Of a stretch of DNA of 27,817 nt, positions 1 through 7,419 are shown one piece after another. A program made the position numbers and the translations under genes. The notes under the pieces are model-generated. The model was given only the letters and a program-made list of their open reading frames with translations, was not told where the DNA came from and did not search any database. The stretch's first letter is position 1. The number at the start of each line of letters is the position of its first letter. This DNA is from an uncultured Muribaculaceae bacterium (lineage in GTDB: Bacteria; Bacteroidota; Bacteroidia; Bacteroidales; Muribaculaceae), in assembly GCA_910585755.1 (NCBI GenBank), contig CAJUFH010000042.1, positions 1 through 27,817 on the forward strand. The letters run 5' to 3'.

Positions 1-22
1 CTGTGTCATAATTATAACACAG
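1..22. repeat. 22-bp near-perfect palindrome
   Basis: The first 22 bases are a palindrome with one mismatched pair (C7 against A16): arms CTGTGT and ACACAG around the centre ATAATTAT. It contains TGTCATAA, the core of the fold-back elements at 41-89 and 5632-5762. It may be the end of a larger repeat outside the window, or an operator. No gene starts close enough to decide. Confidence 0.5.
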
Positions 23-40
23 TGCCTCTTGTACACGGAT

Positions 41-89
41 GGGAGTAGGCTGTCATAACAGCCCTGATGGGCCGCTATGACACACCCTC
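41..89. repeat. Short fold-back element, TGTCATAA family
   Basis: Bases 51-64 and 69-82 form an inverted repeat with 12 of 14 positions paired around the loop TGAT. The outer ends read GGGAGTAGGC on the left and CACCCTC on the right. The right end, read in reverse, starts GAGGGTGTGTCATA, which matches the left end of the larger element at 5632. It lies about 90 bp upstream of the nitroreductase. It looks like a REP/MITE-type dispersed repeat; this is inference from the two in-window relatives. Confidence 0.55.
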
Positions 90-180
90 GCAACAAAACA
101 GCTTCCTTTGTCGTTTTATGTTCGTTAGAGGATGTGGTATGCCGTATGGAGGCTGCATGCTCGGGTAGACAAAGTGGCTT

Positions 181-975
181 ATGGATATTATCGAGGCAAT
201 GAAAGAGAGGAGGTCGGTCCGTACCTTTGACGGGCAGCCGCTGACTGACGAGCAGAAGACGGCTTTGAACGGAATCATCGGTCAGGCGGAGGACCCGTTT
301 GGCGGGGATGTCGCGATCCGGTTGAAATCGTTTGACCTTCGCGCGGGTTACCGCCCGGGTACGTACGGAATGATTCGCGGCGCTTCCGACTTTTTCTTGG
401 TGGCGTTCGCCGATGACAGGATGTCGGCGCTGTCGGCCGGTTTCCGCTTCGAGCAGGTTGTGCTCAGGGCCTGGGAAATGGGCCTCGGGACCTGCTGGAT
501 TGCCGGAACTTTCAAAGACGCCGATTTCAATAGCGGCGAGGAATGGGCTTCCGGGGAGCGCTTGCGTGTTGTGTGCCCGGTAGGGGTCGCGGCCGAGCCG
601 AGGTTGTTCGAGAAGGTCGCCCGGATTACTTTCGGCAGCAAGAACCGCAAGCCGTTCGGCAGGATGTTCTTTCAGGACAAGGTCGGGCGCCCCGTTGACG
701 CGGACTCCCCGTTCCGGGAGGCGCTGGAAATGACGCGTCTCGCCCCGTCATCAAGAAATTCCCAGCCGTGGCACGCTGTAGTAAAGGGCAAGACAATCCA
801 TTTTTACAGCGAGGGCAAAAGCCCCTTGGCTCCTGTCGATATGGGAATCGGAATCTGTCATTTCTGCGAGACAGAGCGTTTCCTGGGGCGTAACGGCTCG
901 ATTACGGTTATTCCGGACCATCCCGCGCCGTTGCGCGACTGGGAGTATGTCGCGACCTATACCTCGGCAGATTAA
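181..975 (+). CDS. Nitroreductase family protein (TM1586-like)
   Basis: This 264-residue soluble protein resembles the putative TM nitroreductase family, single-chain flavoproteins made of two half-repeats of the FMN-binding nitroreductase fold. The N-terminal half begins with the typical helix and the RRSVRTF motif (residues 10-16), which in this superfamily contacts FMN phosphate. The second half carries APSSRNSQPW (188-197), the equivalent motif seen near the N terminus of ordinary nitroreductases. The likely activity is NAD(P)H-dependent reduction of an unknown substrate. The ATG at 181 gives the expected N terminus. A -7-like TATGTTCG occurs at 117-124, but no TTTG lies at the right distance. 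The gene converges with the GH27 gene, with four bases between the stop codons. Confidence 0.8.
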   Translation: MDIIEAMKERRSVRTFDGQPLTDEQKTALNGIIGQAEDPFGGDVAIRLKSFDLRAGYRPGTYGMIRGASDFFLVAFADDRMSALSAGFRFEQVVLRAWEMGLGTCWIAGTFKDADFNSGEEWASGERLRVVCPVGVAAEPRLFEKVARITFGSKNRKPFGRMFFQDKVGRPVDADSPFREALEMTRLAPSSRNSQPWHAVVKGKTIHFYSEGKSPLAPVDMGIGICHFCETERFLGRNGSITVIPDHPAPLRDWEYVATYTSAD

Positions 976-979
976 TACG

Positions 980-2590
980 TTATCGGGGGGATGCCGGTAG
1001 CCGTTCGACATCTATAAAGTCGATTTCGGGCATCGGAACATCTTCGGCATACAGACGTATGGTGTTGTCACCCTCCTTTAGACTGACACGCAGGTGTATG
1101 TCAGAGAAGTTTCCGGACTCCTCCCGGAAATCGAAACGGCCCGCATCCGCCCCGTTCACCGAAACTGAAATCGCTGACTGGGCGGCAGGCCGTAACCGGA
1201 TAGTCAGAATCGCCTCGCAATCATAGTCGGCCGTAACACCAGTGAATACAATGTCATTTCCGGCTGAAAAACCGGCGTTAACCACCTTCATTCCACCTTC
1301 GCATCCCTTGTCGGCCTCATAGTAGGCGCTCCCGGCATATATAGGGTTTACGAGTTCCTGATATTTCGATAGATAGGCTGTTTCCGCCTCGTATCTCGTG
1401 CGTGGCAGGCGTGTTTCTCCCCGCAACGCGAATATCTCGGTCCCGTGGGGAAGAAGCGCGACTGTCATCGAGTCGCGGAGTCCCGTCAGCAATGTCCCGT
1501 CAAACAGATTTTCCGCATTAATTGCTCCTGCTAACTGTATGTCGCTGAAAGGGATTGAAACCGACCGCGCGGAGTCGGTAGGATTGTAGAAGGCGACCGC
1601 GCGGGCCGTGCCGTTAAGCCGTTCAATATCCTTCACAAGGACGTAGCAGCCATCGCTATGCCGTGCGACGTAGGCCTGGAGTCCGAGCGGCGACTGGTTC
1701 AACGCGATCAGCCGCTTGTTTCTAAGCAGAGCCAGCGTTGACGGGGGCAGCTTCGTCAGGTCGCACCCGATAAGCAGCGGCGACGACATCATGCACCACA
1801 TCCCGAAATGTGTGCGTTCCTCTGTTTCGGAGAGCCCGCGGCCGAGTTCGAGCATATCCATATCGTTATACCGTCCTTTACCGGCGTAAGCCGATAAATA
1901 CAGGTTCTGGCCGATTATGTTTTTTACCGACCACCACTTCGGCGCTATATCGTGGGAAACGCGCCAGGAGGAGGCTATCTCCCTCGCCCAGCATCCCGGG
2001 AAGTCCCATCGGCAGATATTGAGCTTCACGTCCTTACGCCCGGTATCGTCTATCGCCTTCCTGATCGCGCGGTAGCGCTGCTCCGGGTCCAGTTCGAGCG
2101 AGTCGCTGTTCTGCTTCGGGTCTCCGCCGCAGAAATCAACCTTTATAAAGTCAAATCCGAGTTCGGAAAATAGGTGGCAGGCATCCTCGGCGTCATGGCC
2201 GTACAGGCCGACCCCGCGGGCTACGGAATCGTTGTCGTAAAAATTGCCGCAGGTGTTCGCTCCGGCGTCGCTGTATATCCCGGCCTTGAGGCCGAGAGCG
2301 TGGATATGGTCTACTACCGGTTTCATTCCGTCGGGAAAGCGCGCCGGATGGAATAGAAGCCTTCCTGACTCCTTGTCGCGTCCGCCGAAAAAGCCGTCGT
2401 CGATGTTTATGTAACGGTAGCCGAGCGAATCGAGCCCGAGATTCGACAGTTCGTCGGCCTGGCGCATGATCAGGGAGTCGCTGATGTTGACCCGGTATGT
2501 GTTCCAGGAGCTCCAGCCCATCACAGGGCCTTCGTAGGGTAGGGCTGCCGCGGCGACCGACAGCGCGAGGAATGACAATATACTTCTCAT
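980..2590 (-). CDS. Secreted GH27 alpha-galactosidase with C-terminal carbohydrate-binding-like domain
   Basis: This 536-residue protein has a signal peptide (residues 1-17) followed by a GH27 barrel that opens with MGWSSWN (24-30). Visible family motifs are the substrate-binding Asp pair in INIDDG (61-66), the nucleophile Asp152 in KVDFCGG, the acid/base Asp214 in VSHDI, and NDMDMLELG (242-250). GH27 enzymes release terminal alpha-galactose by a retaining mechanism. After the beta-sandwich (about 300-395) comes a roughly 135-residue domain starting RTRYEAE, which resembles CBM6/CBM35-type modules. The ORF can be read from 2665, but the ATG at 2590 is chosen because the signal peptide starts there and a good promoter ends 24 bases upstream. 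Secreted or periplasmic use on plant or host glycans is likely. Beta-L-arabinopyranosidase activity is possible in this family. Confidence 0.88.
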   Translation of the reverse strand: MRSILSFLALSVAAAALPYEGPVMGWSSWNTYRVNISDSLIMRQADELSNLGLDSLGYRYINIDDGFFGGRDKESGRLLFHPARFPDGMKPVVDHIHALGLKAGIYSDAGANTCGNFYDNDSVARGVGLYGHDAEDACHLFSELGFDFIKVDFCGGDPKQNSDSLELDPEQRYRAIRKAIDDTGRKDVKLNICRWDFPGCWAREIASSWRVSHDIAPKWWSVKNIIGQNLYLSAYAGKGRYNDMDMLELGRGLSETEERTHFGMWCMMSSPLLIGCDLTKLPPSTLALLRNKRLIALNQSPLGLQAYVARHSDGCYVLVKDIERLNGTARAVAFYNPTDSARSVSIPFSDIQLAGAINAENLFDGTLLTGLRDSMTVALLPHGTEIFALRGETRLPRTRYEAETAYLSKYQELVNPIYAGSAYYEADKGCEGGMKVVNAGFSAGNDIVFTGVTADYDCEAILTIRLRPAAQSAISVSVNGADAGRFDFREESGNFSDIHLRVSLKEGDNTIRLYAEDVPMPEIDFIDVERLPASPR

Positions 2591-2614
2591 ATGGTTATTC
2601 GGGGTTCTCGACCG

Positions 2615-2646
2615 CGAAGTTAACCAACTTTGGCGAGCCACGCAAA
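2615..2646 (-). promoter_or_regulatory. Promoter of the GH27 gene
   Basis: On the minus strand, TTTG (2643-2646) is followed after 20 bases by TAACTTCG (2615-2622). This fits the Bacteroidota -33/-7 promoter with one deviation (C for T). It lies in the short gap after pncB and 24 bases before the ATG at 2590. It implies the alpha-galactosidase can be expressed separately from pncB. Confidence 0.6.
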
Positions 2647-2664
2647 CTCCGGCGCTGCCAGCCA

Positions 2665-3870
2665 TTATTCAGCGAGGTGGAGCGCCTCGAGGAAGCGGCG
2701 CACCGTTGCCGGATCGCCGGTGTATTTTCCACGGTCCTCGCTCAGCTTGCAGGTCTGGCAATAGAAAGGCCAGGATTCCGTGATTTTGACCGCGATCAGC
2801 TTGATGACTATGTTCAGCGGCTTGATACCCGGAAAATCGTTTGTAAAGTGGGTGCCGATGCCGAACGAGGGCTGGCATTTGTCGTCGGCATAGCGCTGCA
2901 GCTCTATCGCCGAATCGACGTTCAGCGCGTTACTGAAAACGACCTGCTTGGAGCGCGGGTCGATACCGAGCGACCTGTATTTGGCGACAATCAGGTCGAG
3001 CTGCTCACTGTTTTCGCCGCTGTCGACCCGCAGCCCTTTGAACATGTTGGCGTAATCCTCCGAGAAGTTGAGGCTGAACGCCTGCCAGCCGTAAGTGTCG
3101 TAGAGGAACGTTCCGAGCGCTCCGCGGTAGGTCTGCGACCAGACTTTCATCGCCAGGTAGTTGGCCATCTGCGGCCCGTACATCCCCGCTATCGCGCAGA
3201 TTAACTCGTGCGCCATTGTGCCGATTGGCGTAAGGTCGTATTTCATAGCGAAATAAACGTTGCTCGTCCCCGAGAAACGTCCCGGTCCCGCAAGGGTGTC
3301 GCCGCGCTCCTTCATAGCCCTTATCGCCGTGTCCTGCGCCTCGAAGGAGGCCCGGCGCCTCGTTCCGAAATCGCTGAACACGCATCCGGCTTCAATCAGG
3401 CGCTCCGCCTTGCGGTAGGAGGTTTTGTAATAGCGTTTGTAATCAAGGGAGGCTACCTCGCCGGTCATAATATAATATAGTTCCGAGACTATCGCCAGTA
3501 CCTTAACCTCGAGGAGAATTGTCTCGCTCCAGTTCCCTTCGAAGCTGATGCCCAGGTGCCCTTCCTCGTCCTGCCTGACAGAGACGAGGCGGCTGTCATA
3601 GCGGAATCCCCGCAGGTAGTTGTAGAACCAGTCGGGTATATACCGGCAGCGGCGGCGCATGAAATCCACCTCCTCGTCGGTTATGGCAACGCTTTCGAGC
3701 AACGCGATCTGGCAGCGCAGCTCGTCGGCGAAACCGGGAGGATAAACAGTGTTGTCGCGGTCGATAAAACAATATTTCACCATGGTGCGCGGGTAATTGT
3801 CGATTACCGCGCAGCACATGGTGAACTTATAGAGGTCGTCGTCGGTGAAATGGGTTATAATCTGGCGCAT
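2665..3870 (-). CDS. pncB: Nicotinate phosphoribosyltransferase
   Basis: This cytoplasmic 401-residue enzyme converts nicotinate, PRPP and ATP to nicotinate mononucleotide in the Preiss-Handler NAD salvage pathway. The N terminus has the family pattern TDDDLYKFTM (9-18). Other motifs are FSDFGTRRR (165-173), GTSNVYFA (201-208), GTMAHE (217-222) whose His221 corresponds to the phosphorylated His of bacterial PncB, LRVDSGE (280-286) and FGIGTHFTNDF near 337-347. The length matches full-size PncB. It is the first of two leftward genes, but its product has no evident link to the GH27 enzyme downstream, which has its own promoter. No consensus promoter was found in the 168-bp divergent region upstream. 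Confidence 0.95.
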   Translation of the reverse strand: MRQIITHFTDDDLYKFTMCCAVIDNYPRTMVKYCFIDRDNTVYPPGFADELRCQIALLESVAITDEEVDFMRRRCRYIPDWFYNYLRGFRYDSRLVSVRQDEEGHLGISFEGNWSETILLEVKVLAIVSELYYIMTGEVASLDYKRYYKTSYRKAERLIEAGCVFSDFGTRRRASFEAQDTAIRAMKERGDTLAGPGRFSGTSNVYFAMKYDLTPIGTMAHELICAIAGMYGPQMANYLAMKVWSQTYRGALGTFLYDTYGWQAFSLNFSEDYANMFKGLRVDSGENSEQLDLIVAKYRSLGIDPRSKQVVFSNALNVDSAIELQRYADDKCQPSFGIGTHFTNDFPGIKPLNIVIKLIAVKITESWPFYCQTCKLSEDRGKYTGDPATVRRFLEALHLAE

Positions 3871-3985
3871 GGTTGGCGTGTTGTTTGGTTGTCGCGTTTT
3901 CTATAACAACAATGCGGACCGTCCGTTGGCTCGTCCGCCTGTGTAAAAATCCCGTATCCGTAGCATAAACACTCGTTTCGCGCAT

Positions 3986-4016
3986 ATTGCGGTTATGGAA
4001 ATAAATCGTAAATTCG
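3986..4016 (+). promoter_or_regulatory. Promoter of the EreA/ChaN-like gene
   Basis: ATTG (3986-3989) is followed after 19 bases by TAAATTCG (4009-4016), close to TTTG-N19/20-TAnnTTTG. The ATG at 4039 is 22 bases further on. The box supports a start at 4039 rather than the TTG two codons earlier. Confidence 0.5.
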
Positions 4017-4038
4017 CATTGTTTAAAACAGATTGTAT

Positions 4039-5631
4039 ATGAGATTGTTTTTGATTTGGGTTTCGTTTGCCGCAATGTGTCTGTCCACCTCGGTGGCCGA
4101 TATGTCTGCTGCGGGGTTTGATGAGGCCGGTTTTACCGTGCGCGCCGTCGGGATGCCGGTAGGGGAGCTTTCGGTGGATTCCGCGGCCATAAGCCGCCTG
4201 GATTCACCGTTGGAGTATTATGCCGCCCGGTCGTATGTCAGGATGAGCGGGAAAGAGGGGTTGTGGGCCGCGATTTCCTCTTCTAAGTTCGGGTTTGACA
4301 GCGGGATGGCTGACAGTCCTGTTTCCCAAGAGGTCCGGCGAGGGATTTTTGCCGAGGAGGTGGTTTCTGTCGTGAGCTACCGGGACTCCGTGGCTGCTGT
4401 CATCGTGCGGGAAGCTCCCGATTATCTTTTGCTCAACTACTGCTGGATTGAGAACGGGCGCTGGGTCAATGGCGGCCAGGATCTGGCCGACGACTCGGCT
4501 GATATGGAGCGCGTGCTTATGCGGAAGATGCCGCGGATGTATGCTGATTTGCCCCGGATAGAGAGGGTAAGGAAGTTGCCGGAGAGCGTAGCGCCCTTTG
4601 CCGCGTTCCTGGCCGGCATTGACGAGTCGCCCGAGGAGTTTCTTATGCGGAAGCTATCGGAGCACAGGCTTGTGATTAACGGAGAAATCCACCGGCGTAA
4701 GGTTTCATGGGATATGCTTCGGCGGCTGATTGCCATGCCGGAGTTCCCCGAGAGGGTCGGCACTGTCTTTATGGAGCTTCCGTCTCATCGCCAGGCGACA
4801 ATCGACGCCTTTTTCTCCGCCGACACGCTTGACACCGGGAAAATCTTGTCCGTTTTCCGCGACGAGCAGCTTAACGGCTGGTGGGACAAGGGTGAGTTCG
4901 ATTTCATATGCGATTTATGGCACCTGAATCGCACACTGACGGAGGAGAAGAGGATAAAGGTAGTGCTCGCCGATTACCAGGTTCAGTACTCCGCGGTTAC
5001 CGAGGCGGCTCCCGAACTGGAGGATCGCAACACGCATATGGCCAATGTGATTGCCTCCCGTATCGAAAGCGGGAATGACCGGCGGGGGAACCTGTTCCTT
5101 GTCGGTTGCGCCCATGCCAGCAAATCATCGGTTCCCGGCGGCTATTCTGCCGCTGCGGGAAAAGAGCCCGCGATGACAGCGGCCGTGCAACTCGCCGAGC
5201 GGTTGGGGAACGGCGAGGTGTTCAGCGTATGGCAGCATTGCGTCTCTTCTGATAATGGCGGGGGACGCCGCGCCCCCGTCAGAGGAGGGGTGTTTGACGA
5301 GGCGTTCGAGCTTAACGGCAACAGGCCGGTAGGGTTCGAGCTGCGGGAGTCCCCTTTCAGCGCCGAGCCTTTCGACGGGCTGGCGGAACTGAAATATGAT
5401 ATAAGGTCAGGTTCCTACGCCGATAACTACGACGGCTTCCTCTTCCTGCATCCGCTTGCCGACGAGCCGCGCAACCCGCCGCTGGATGAGGTGTTTTCCG
5501 AGGCGTTCGTGGCCGAGATGAAGCGCCGCGCCGAAGTGTTCGGTTTTCAGAATGCAACCTGGCTGTGGTTCGGGACCAACTCCTCCGAGATGAGCCGCGC
5601 TTCCGTCCTTAACGCCCTGGCCGAGGACTAA
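4039..5631 (+). CDS. Secreted protein with EreA/ChaN-like fold, function unknown
   Basis: This 530-residue protein has an N-terminal signal peptide (about 1-20) and no lipobox. The N-terminal 190 residues are not recognised. From about residue 210 it carries the pattern of the erythromycin-esterase/ChaN/TraB superfamily: NGEIHRRKVSW (Glu216, His218) resembles the GE-x-H start motif, a long middle section includes VFMELPS and VVLADYQ, and LFLVGCAHASKS (His359) resembles the late GxxH motif. ChaN members bind haem and Ere members are esterases, but the substrate here is not known. Resistance should not be inferred. The final 130 residues contain a YDGFLFLHP stretch that could complete the domain. 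The gene stands alone between pncB (divergent) and a repeat element that begins at the base after its stop codon. Confidence 0.55.
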   Translation: MRLFLIWVSFAAMCLSTSVADMSAAGFDEAGFTVRAVGMPVGELSVDSAAISRLDSPLEYYAARSYVRMSGKEGLWAAISSSKFGFDSGMADSPVSQEVRRGIFAEEVVSVVSYRDSVAAVIVREAPDYLLLNYCWIENGRWVNGGQDLADDSADMERVLMRKMPRMYADLPRIERVRKLPESVAPFAAFLAGIDESPEEFLMRKLSEHRLVINGEIHRRKVSWDMLRRLIAMPEFPERVGTVFMELPSHRQATIDAFFSADTLDTGKILSVFRDEQLNGWWDKGEFDFICDLWHLNRTLTEEKRIKVVLADYQVQYSAVTEAAPELEDRNTHMANVIASRIESGNDRRGNLFLVGCAHASKSSVPGGYSAAAGKEPAMTAAVQLAERLGNGEVFSVWQHCVSSDNGGGRRAPVRGGVFDEAFELNGNRPVGFELRESPFSAEPFDGLAELKYDIRSGSYADNYDGFLFLHPLADEPRNPPLDEVFSEAFVAEMKRRAEVFGFQNATWLWFGTNSSEMSRASVLNALAED

Positions 5632-5762
5632 GGAGGGTGTGTCATAACAGCCCATCTGGGTCGTCGCTTGAAGGGTTCGGCCTCGGTCACAATCCTTAGA
5701 TTGCTCCCATCGGCCTCACCTCCAAGCTCCTACTATCTGGACTGTTCTGACAGCACCCTCCC
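5632..5762. repeat. 131-bp imperfect fold-back element (MITE/REPIN-like)
   Basis: The left end GGAGGGTGTGTCATAACAG (5632-5650) is repeated inverted at the right end (5742-5761), reading GGAGGGTGCTGTCAGAACAG on the minus strand. Internal segments are also inverted relatives: GCTTGAAGG near 5667 against GCTTGGAGG read back from about 5727, and GGCC followed by a CAATC-CTTA-GATTG hairpin at the centre. The whole unit could fold into one long imperfect hairpin. It begins directly after the stop codon of the upstream gene. No ORF is convincing. It may act as a transcription terminator or a non-autonomous mobile element. Confidence 0.6.
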
Positions 5763-5913
5763 ATCCGGGTATGAAGGACGCGTTTTTTAGGAGTGGGATA
5801 TACTTAAAGGTGTTACAATTGCGTTTGTAAAGGAAAATAGTTTTATTCAGGAGCCACCTTTGGCATGCGGCTCCGAGGTTTCTAAGGTACATACTGAATT
5901 GGCAAACAAGGAA

Positions 5914-7362
5914 ATGAATACAAACGGCCTGGAGGCGCGCGGCGGCTTCAGGCAGCCGTCGACCTGGCTCGCTCTGATGCCTGTGGCGGTTCTGTTGTGC
6001 GCTATGGCGCTTCTTATAATTTGCGGAGGTGCCGGCGCGGTACAGGATTACTGCCCCTGGCTGCTGCTCGGCACGGGGATTGTGGCAGCGGGCACGGCTA
6101 TGATTGTATGCCGCTGTCCGCTGGGTAATCTGTGGACCGGGCTGCGCAAAAGCGGTAGCCAGATTATCCCTTCGATACCCATATTGCTATTGATCGGGAC
6201 AGTGTCGGCCACCTGGATGCTCAGCGGGGTGGTCCCCGTACTGATTGACTGCGGCCTGAAGGTGCTTAACCCGTCGCTGTTCCTGTTCACGGCCTGCGCG
6301 ATTTGCGCTGTAATCTCAGTGTTGACGGGGAGTTCCTGGACCACGATCGCCACTATCGGGGTGGCGCTGATGGGAATCGGGACCGTCATGGGCTATTCTC
6401 CCGGATGGGTAGCCGGAGCGATTATCTCCGGGGCTTATTTCGGCGACAAGCTCTCGCCCCTCTCCGACACCACCGTGCTCGCGTCCTCCTCCTGCGGGGT
6501 AGAGCTGTTCCGCCATATCCGCTATATGATGCTGACCTCGGCGCCGGCCATGGTGCTGGCGCTCGGCGTGTTCGCCGTGGTGGGGCTTGTCGGGGACTAT
6601 GGCGCGGTAGAGAGCCGCAACGAGCTGGCGGCGGGACTGGCTTCGACGTTCAACCTGACGCCGTGGCTTATGGTCGTGCCCGCTGTTACCGGGCTGTTGA
6701 TCGCCCTGCGGGTTAACTCCTACCTGACATTGAGCGTCAGCTCGCTGCTCGGGCTTGGCGCGATGTTCCTCTTCCAGCCGCAGGTCGTAGAGGCGCTCGG
6801 CGGGTATGGCGTTGCTACCGGCCTGACCGTCCTCGCAACCTCGACGCAGATTGCGACCGGGTCGGAACTTCTTGATTCCCTGGTGGCTACCGGGGGAATG
6901 GAGGGGATGCTTCAGACGGTGCTGTTAGTGACCTGCGCGATGGTTTTCGGCGGAGTGATGATCGGCAGCGGGATGTTGCGTTCCATTACCGAGGCGCTTA
7001 CGAAGCGCATAAAGACGCCGCGTTCTACTGTCGCCGCCACTGTCGCCAGCGGCCTTGCCCTGAACGGTTATACCGGCGACCAGTATCTGTCGATTATCCT
7101 GTCGTCAAACATGTTCCGCCCGATGTACGAGCGCAACGCCCTGGAGAGCCGCCTGTTGAGCCGCACGGTCGAGGATTCCGTGTCTGTAACCTCCGTGCTG
7201 ATTCCCTGGAACTCTTGCGGCCTTACCCAGGCCACGGTGCTCGGAGTGGCCACTCTGACCTATCTCCCTTACTGCGTGTTCAATATCGTAAGCCCGCTTA
7301 TGTCGCTCGGTATGGCCTGGGCGGGGATACGCATACGCCGCACGATGCCGGGCCACGCCTGA
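5914..7362 (+). CDS. nhaC: NhaC-family Na+/H+ antiporter
   Basis: This 482-residue inner-membrane protein has about a dozen hydrophobic segments. The diagnostic NhaC stretch is GAYFGDKLSPLSDTT (173-187), with Asp178 and Asp185 in the position expected of ion-coupling residues, followed by the family pattern ELFRHIRYMM. It probably exchanges sodium for protons. Related Bacteroidota proteins may instead exchange organic acids or amino acids, so the substrate is not certain. The ORF is open from a TTG at 5860, but the ATG at 5914 is preferred because the first 18 residues are polar and unlike the family. No clear promoter was found in 5763-5913. priA follows 57 bases later with its own promoter. 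Confidence 0.85.
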   Translation: MNTNGLEARGGFRQPSTWLALMPVAVLLCAMALLIICGGAGAVQDYCPWLLLGTGIVAAGTAMIVCRCPLGNLWTGLRKSGSQIIPSIPILLLIGTVSATWMLSGVVPVLIDCGLKVLNPSLFLFTACAICAVISVLTGSSWTTIATIGVALMGIGTVMGYSPGWVAGAIISGAYFGDKLSPLSDTTVLASSSCGVELFRHIRYMMLTSAPAMVLALGVFAVVGLVGDYGAVESRNELAAGLASTFNLTPWLMVVPAVTGLLIALRVNSYLTLSVSSLLGLGAMFLFQPQVVEALGGYGVATGLTVLATSTQIATGSELLDSLVATGGMEGMLQTVLLVTCAMVFGGVMIGSGMLRSITEALTKRIKTPRSTVAATVASGLALNGYTGDQYLSIILSSNMFRPMYERNALESRLLSRTVEDSVSVTSVLIPWNSCGLTQATVLGVATLTYLPYCVFNIVSPLMSLGMAWAGIRIRRTMPGHA

Positions 7363-7367
7363 ACCCT

Positions 7368-7398
7368 TTTGAGTTTTGAGGGGAATTGAGTACTTTTG
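7368..7398 (+). promoter_or_regulatory. Consensus promoter of priA
   Basis: TTTG (7368-7371) is followed after exactly 19 bases by TACTTTTG (7391-7398), a perfect match to TTTG-N19-TAnnTTTG. A second TTTG at 7375-7378 is too close. Transcription should start near 7402-7406, leaving a leader of about 15 bases to the ATG at 7420. The -7 box covers the TTG at 7396, so that longer start cannot be used. Confidence 0.7.
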
Positions 7399-7419
7399 TG
7401 GAAAAGAAAAAGCTCCCCT

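Noticed and set aside
2591..2665. Longer start for the GH27 protein at 2665
   Set aside because: The extra 25 residues lack signal character, and the promoter boxes lie inside this stretch, so the ATG at 2590 is better.
5797..5827. Promoter for nhaC using TGCGTTTG
   Set aside because: The -7 candidate deviates at the conserved A and no TTTG lies 19-21 bases upstream.
5860..5913. TTG start for the NhaC protein
   Set aside because: The extension is polar and unlike the family; the ATG at 5914 follows an A-rich stretch.
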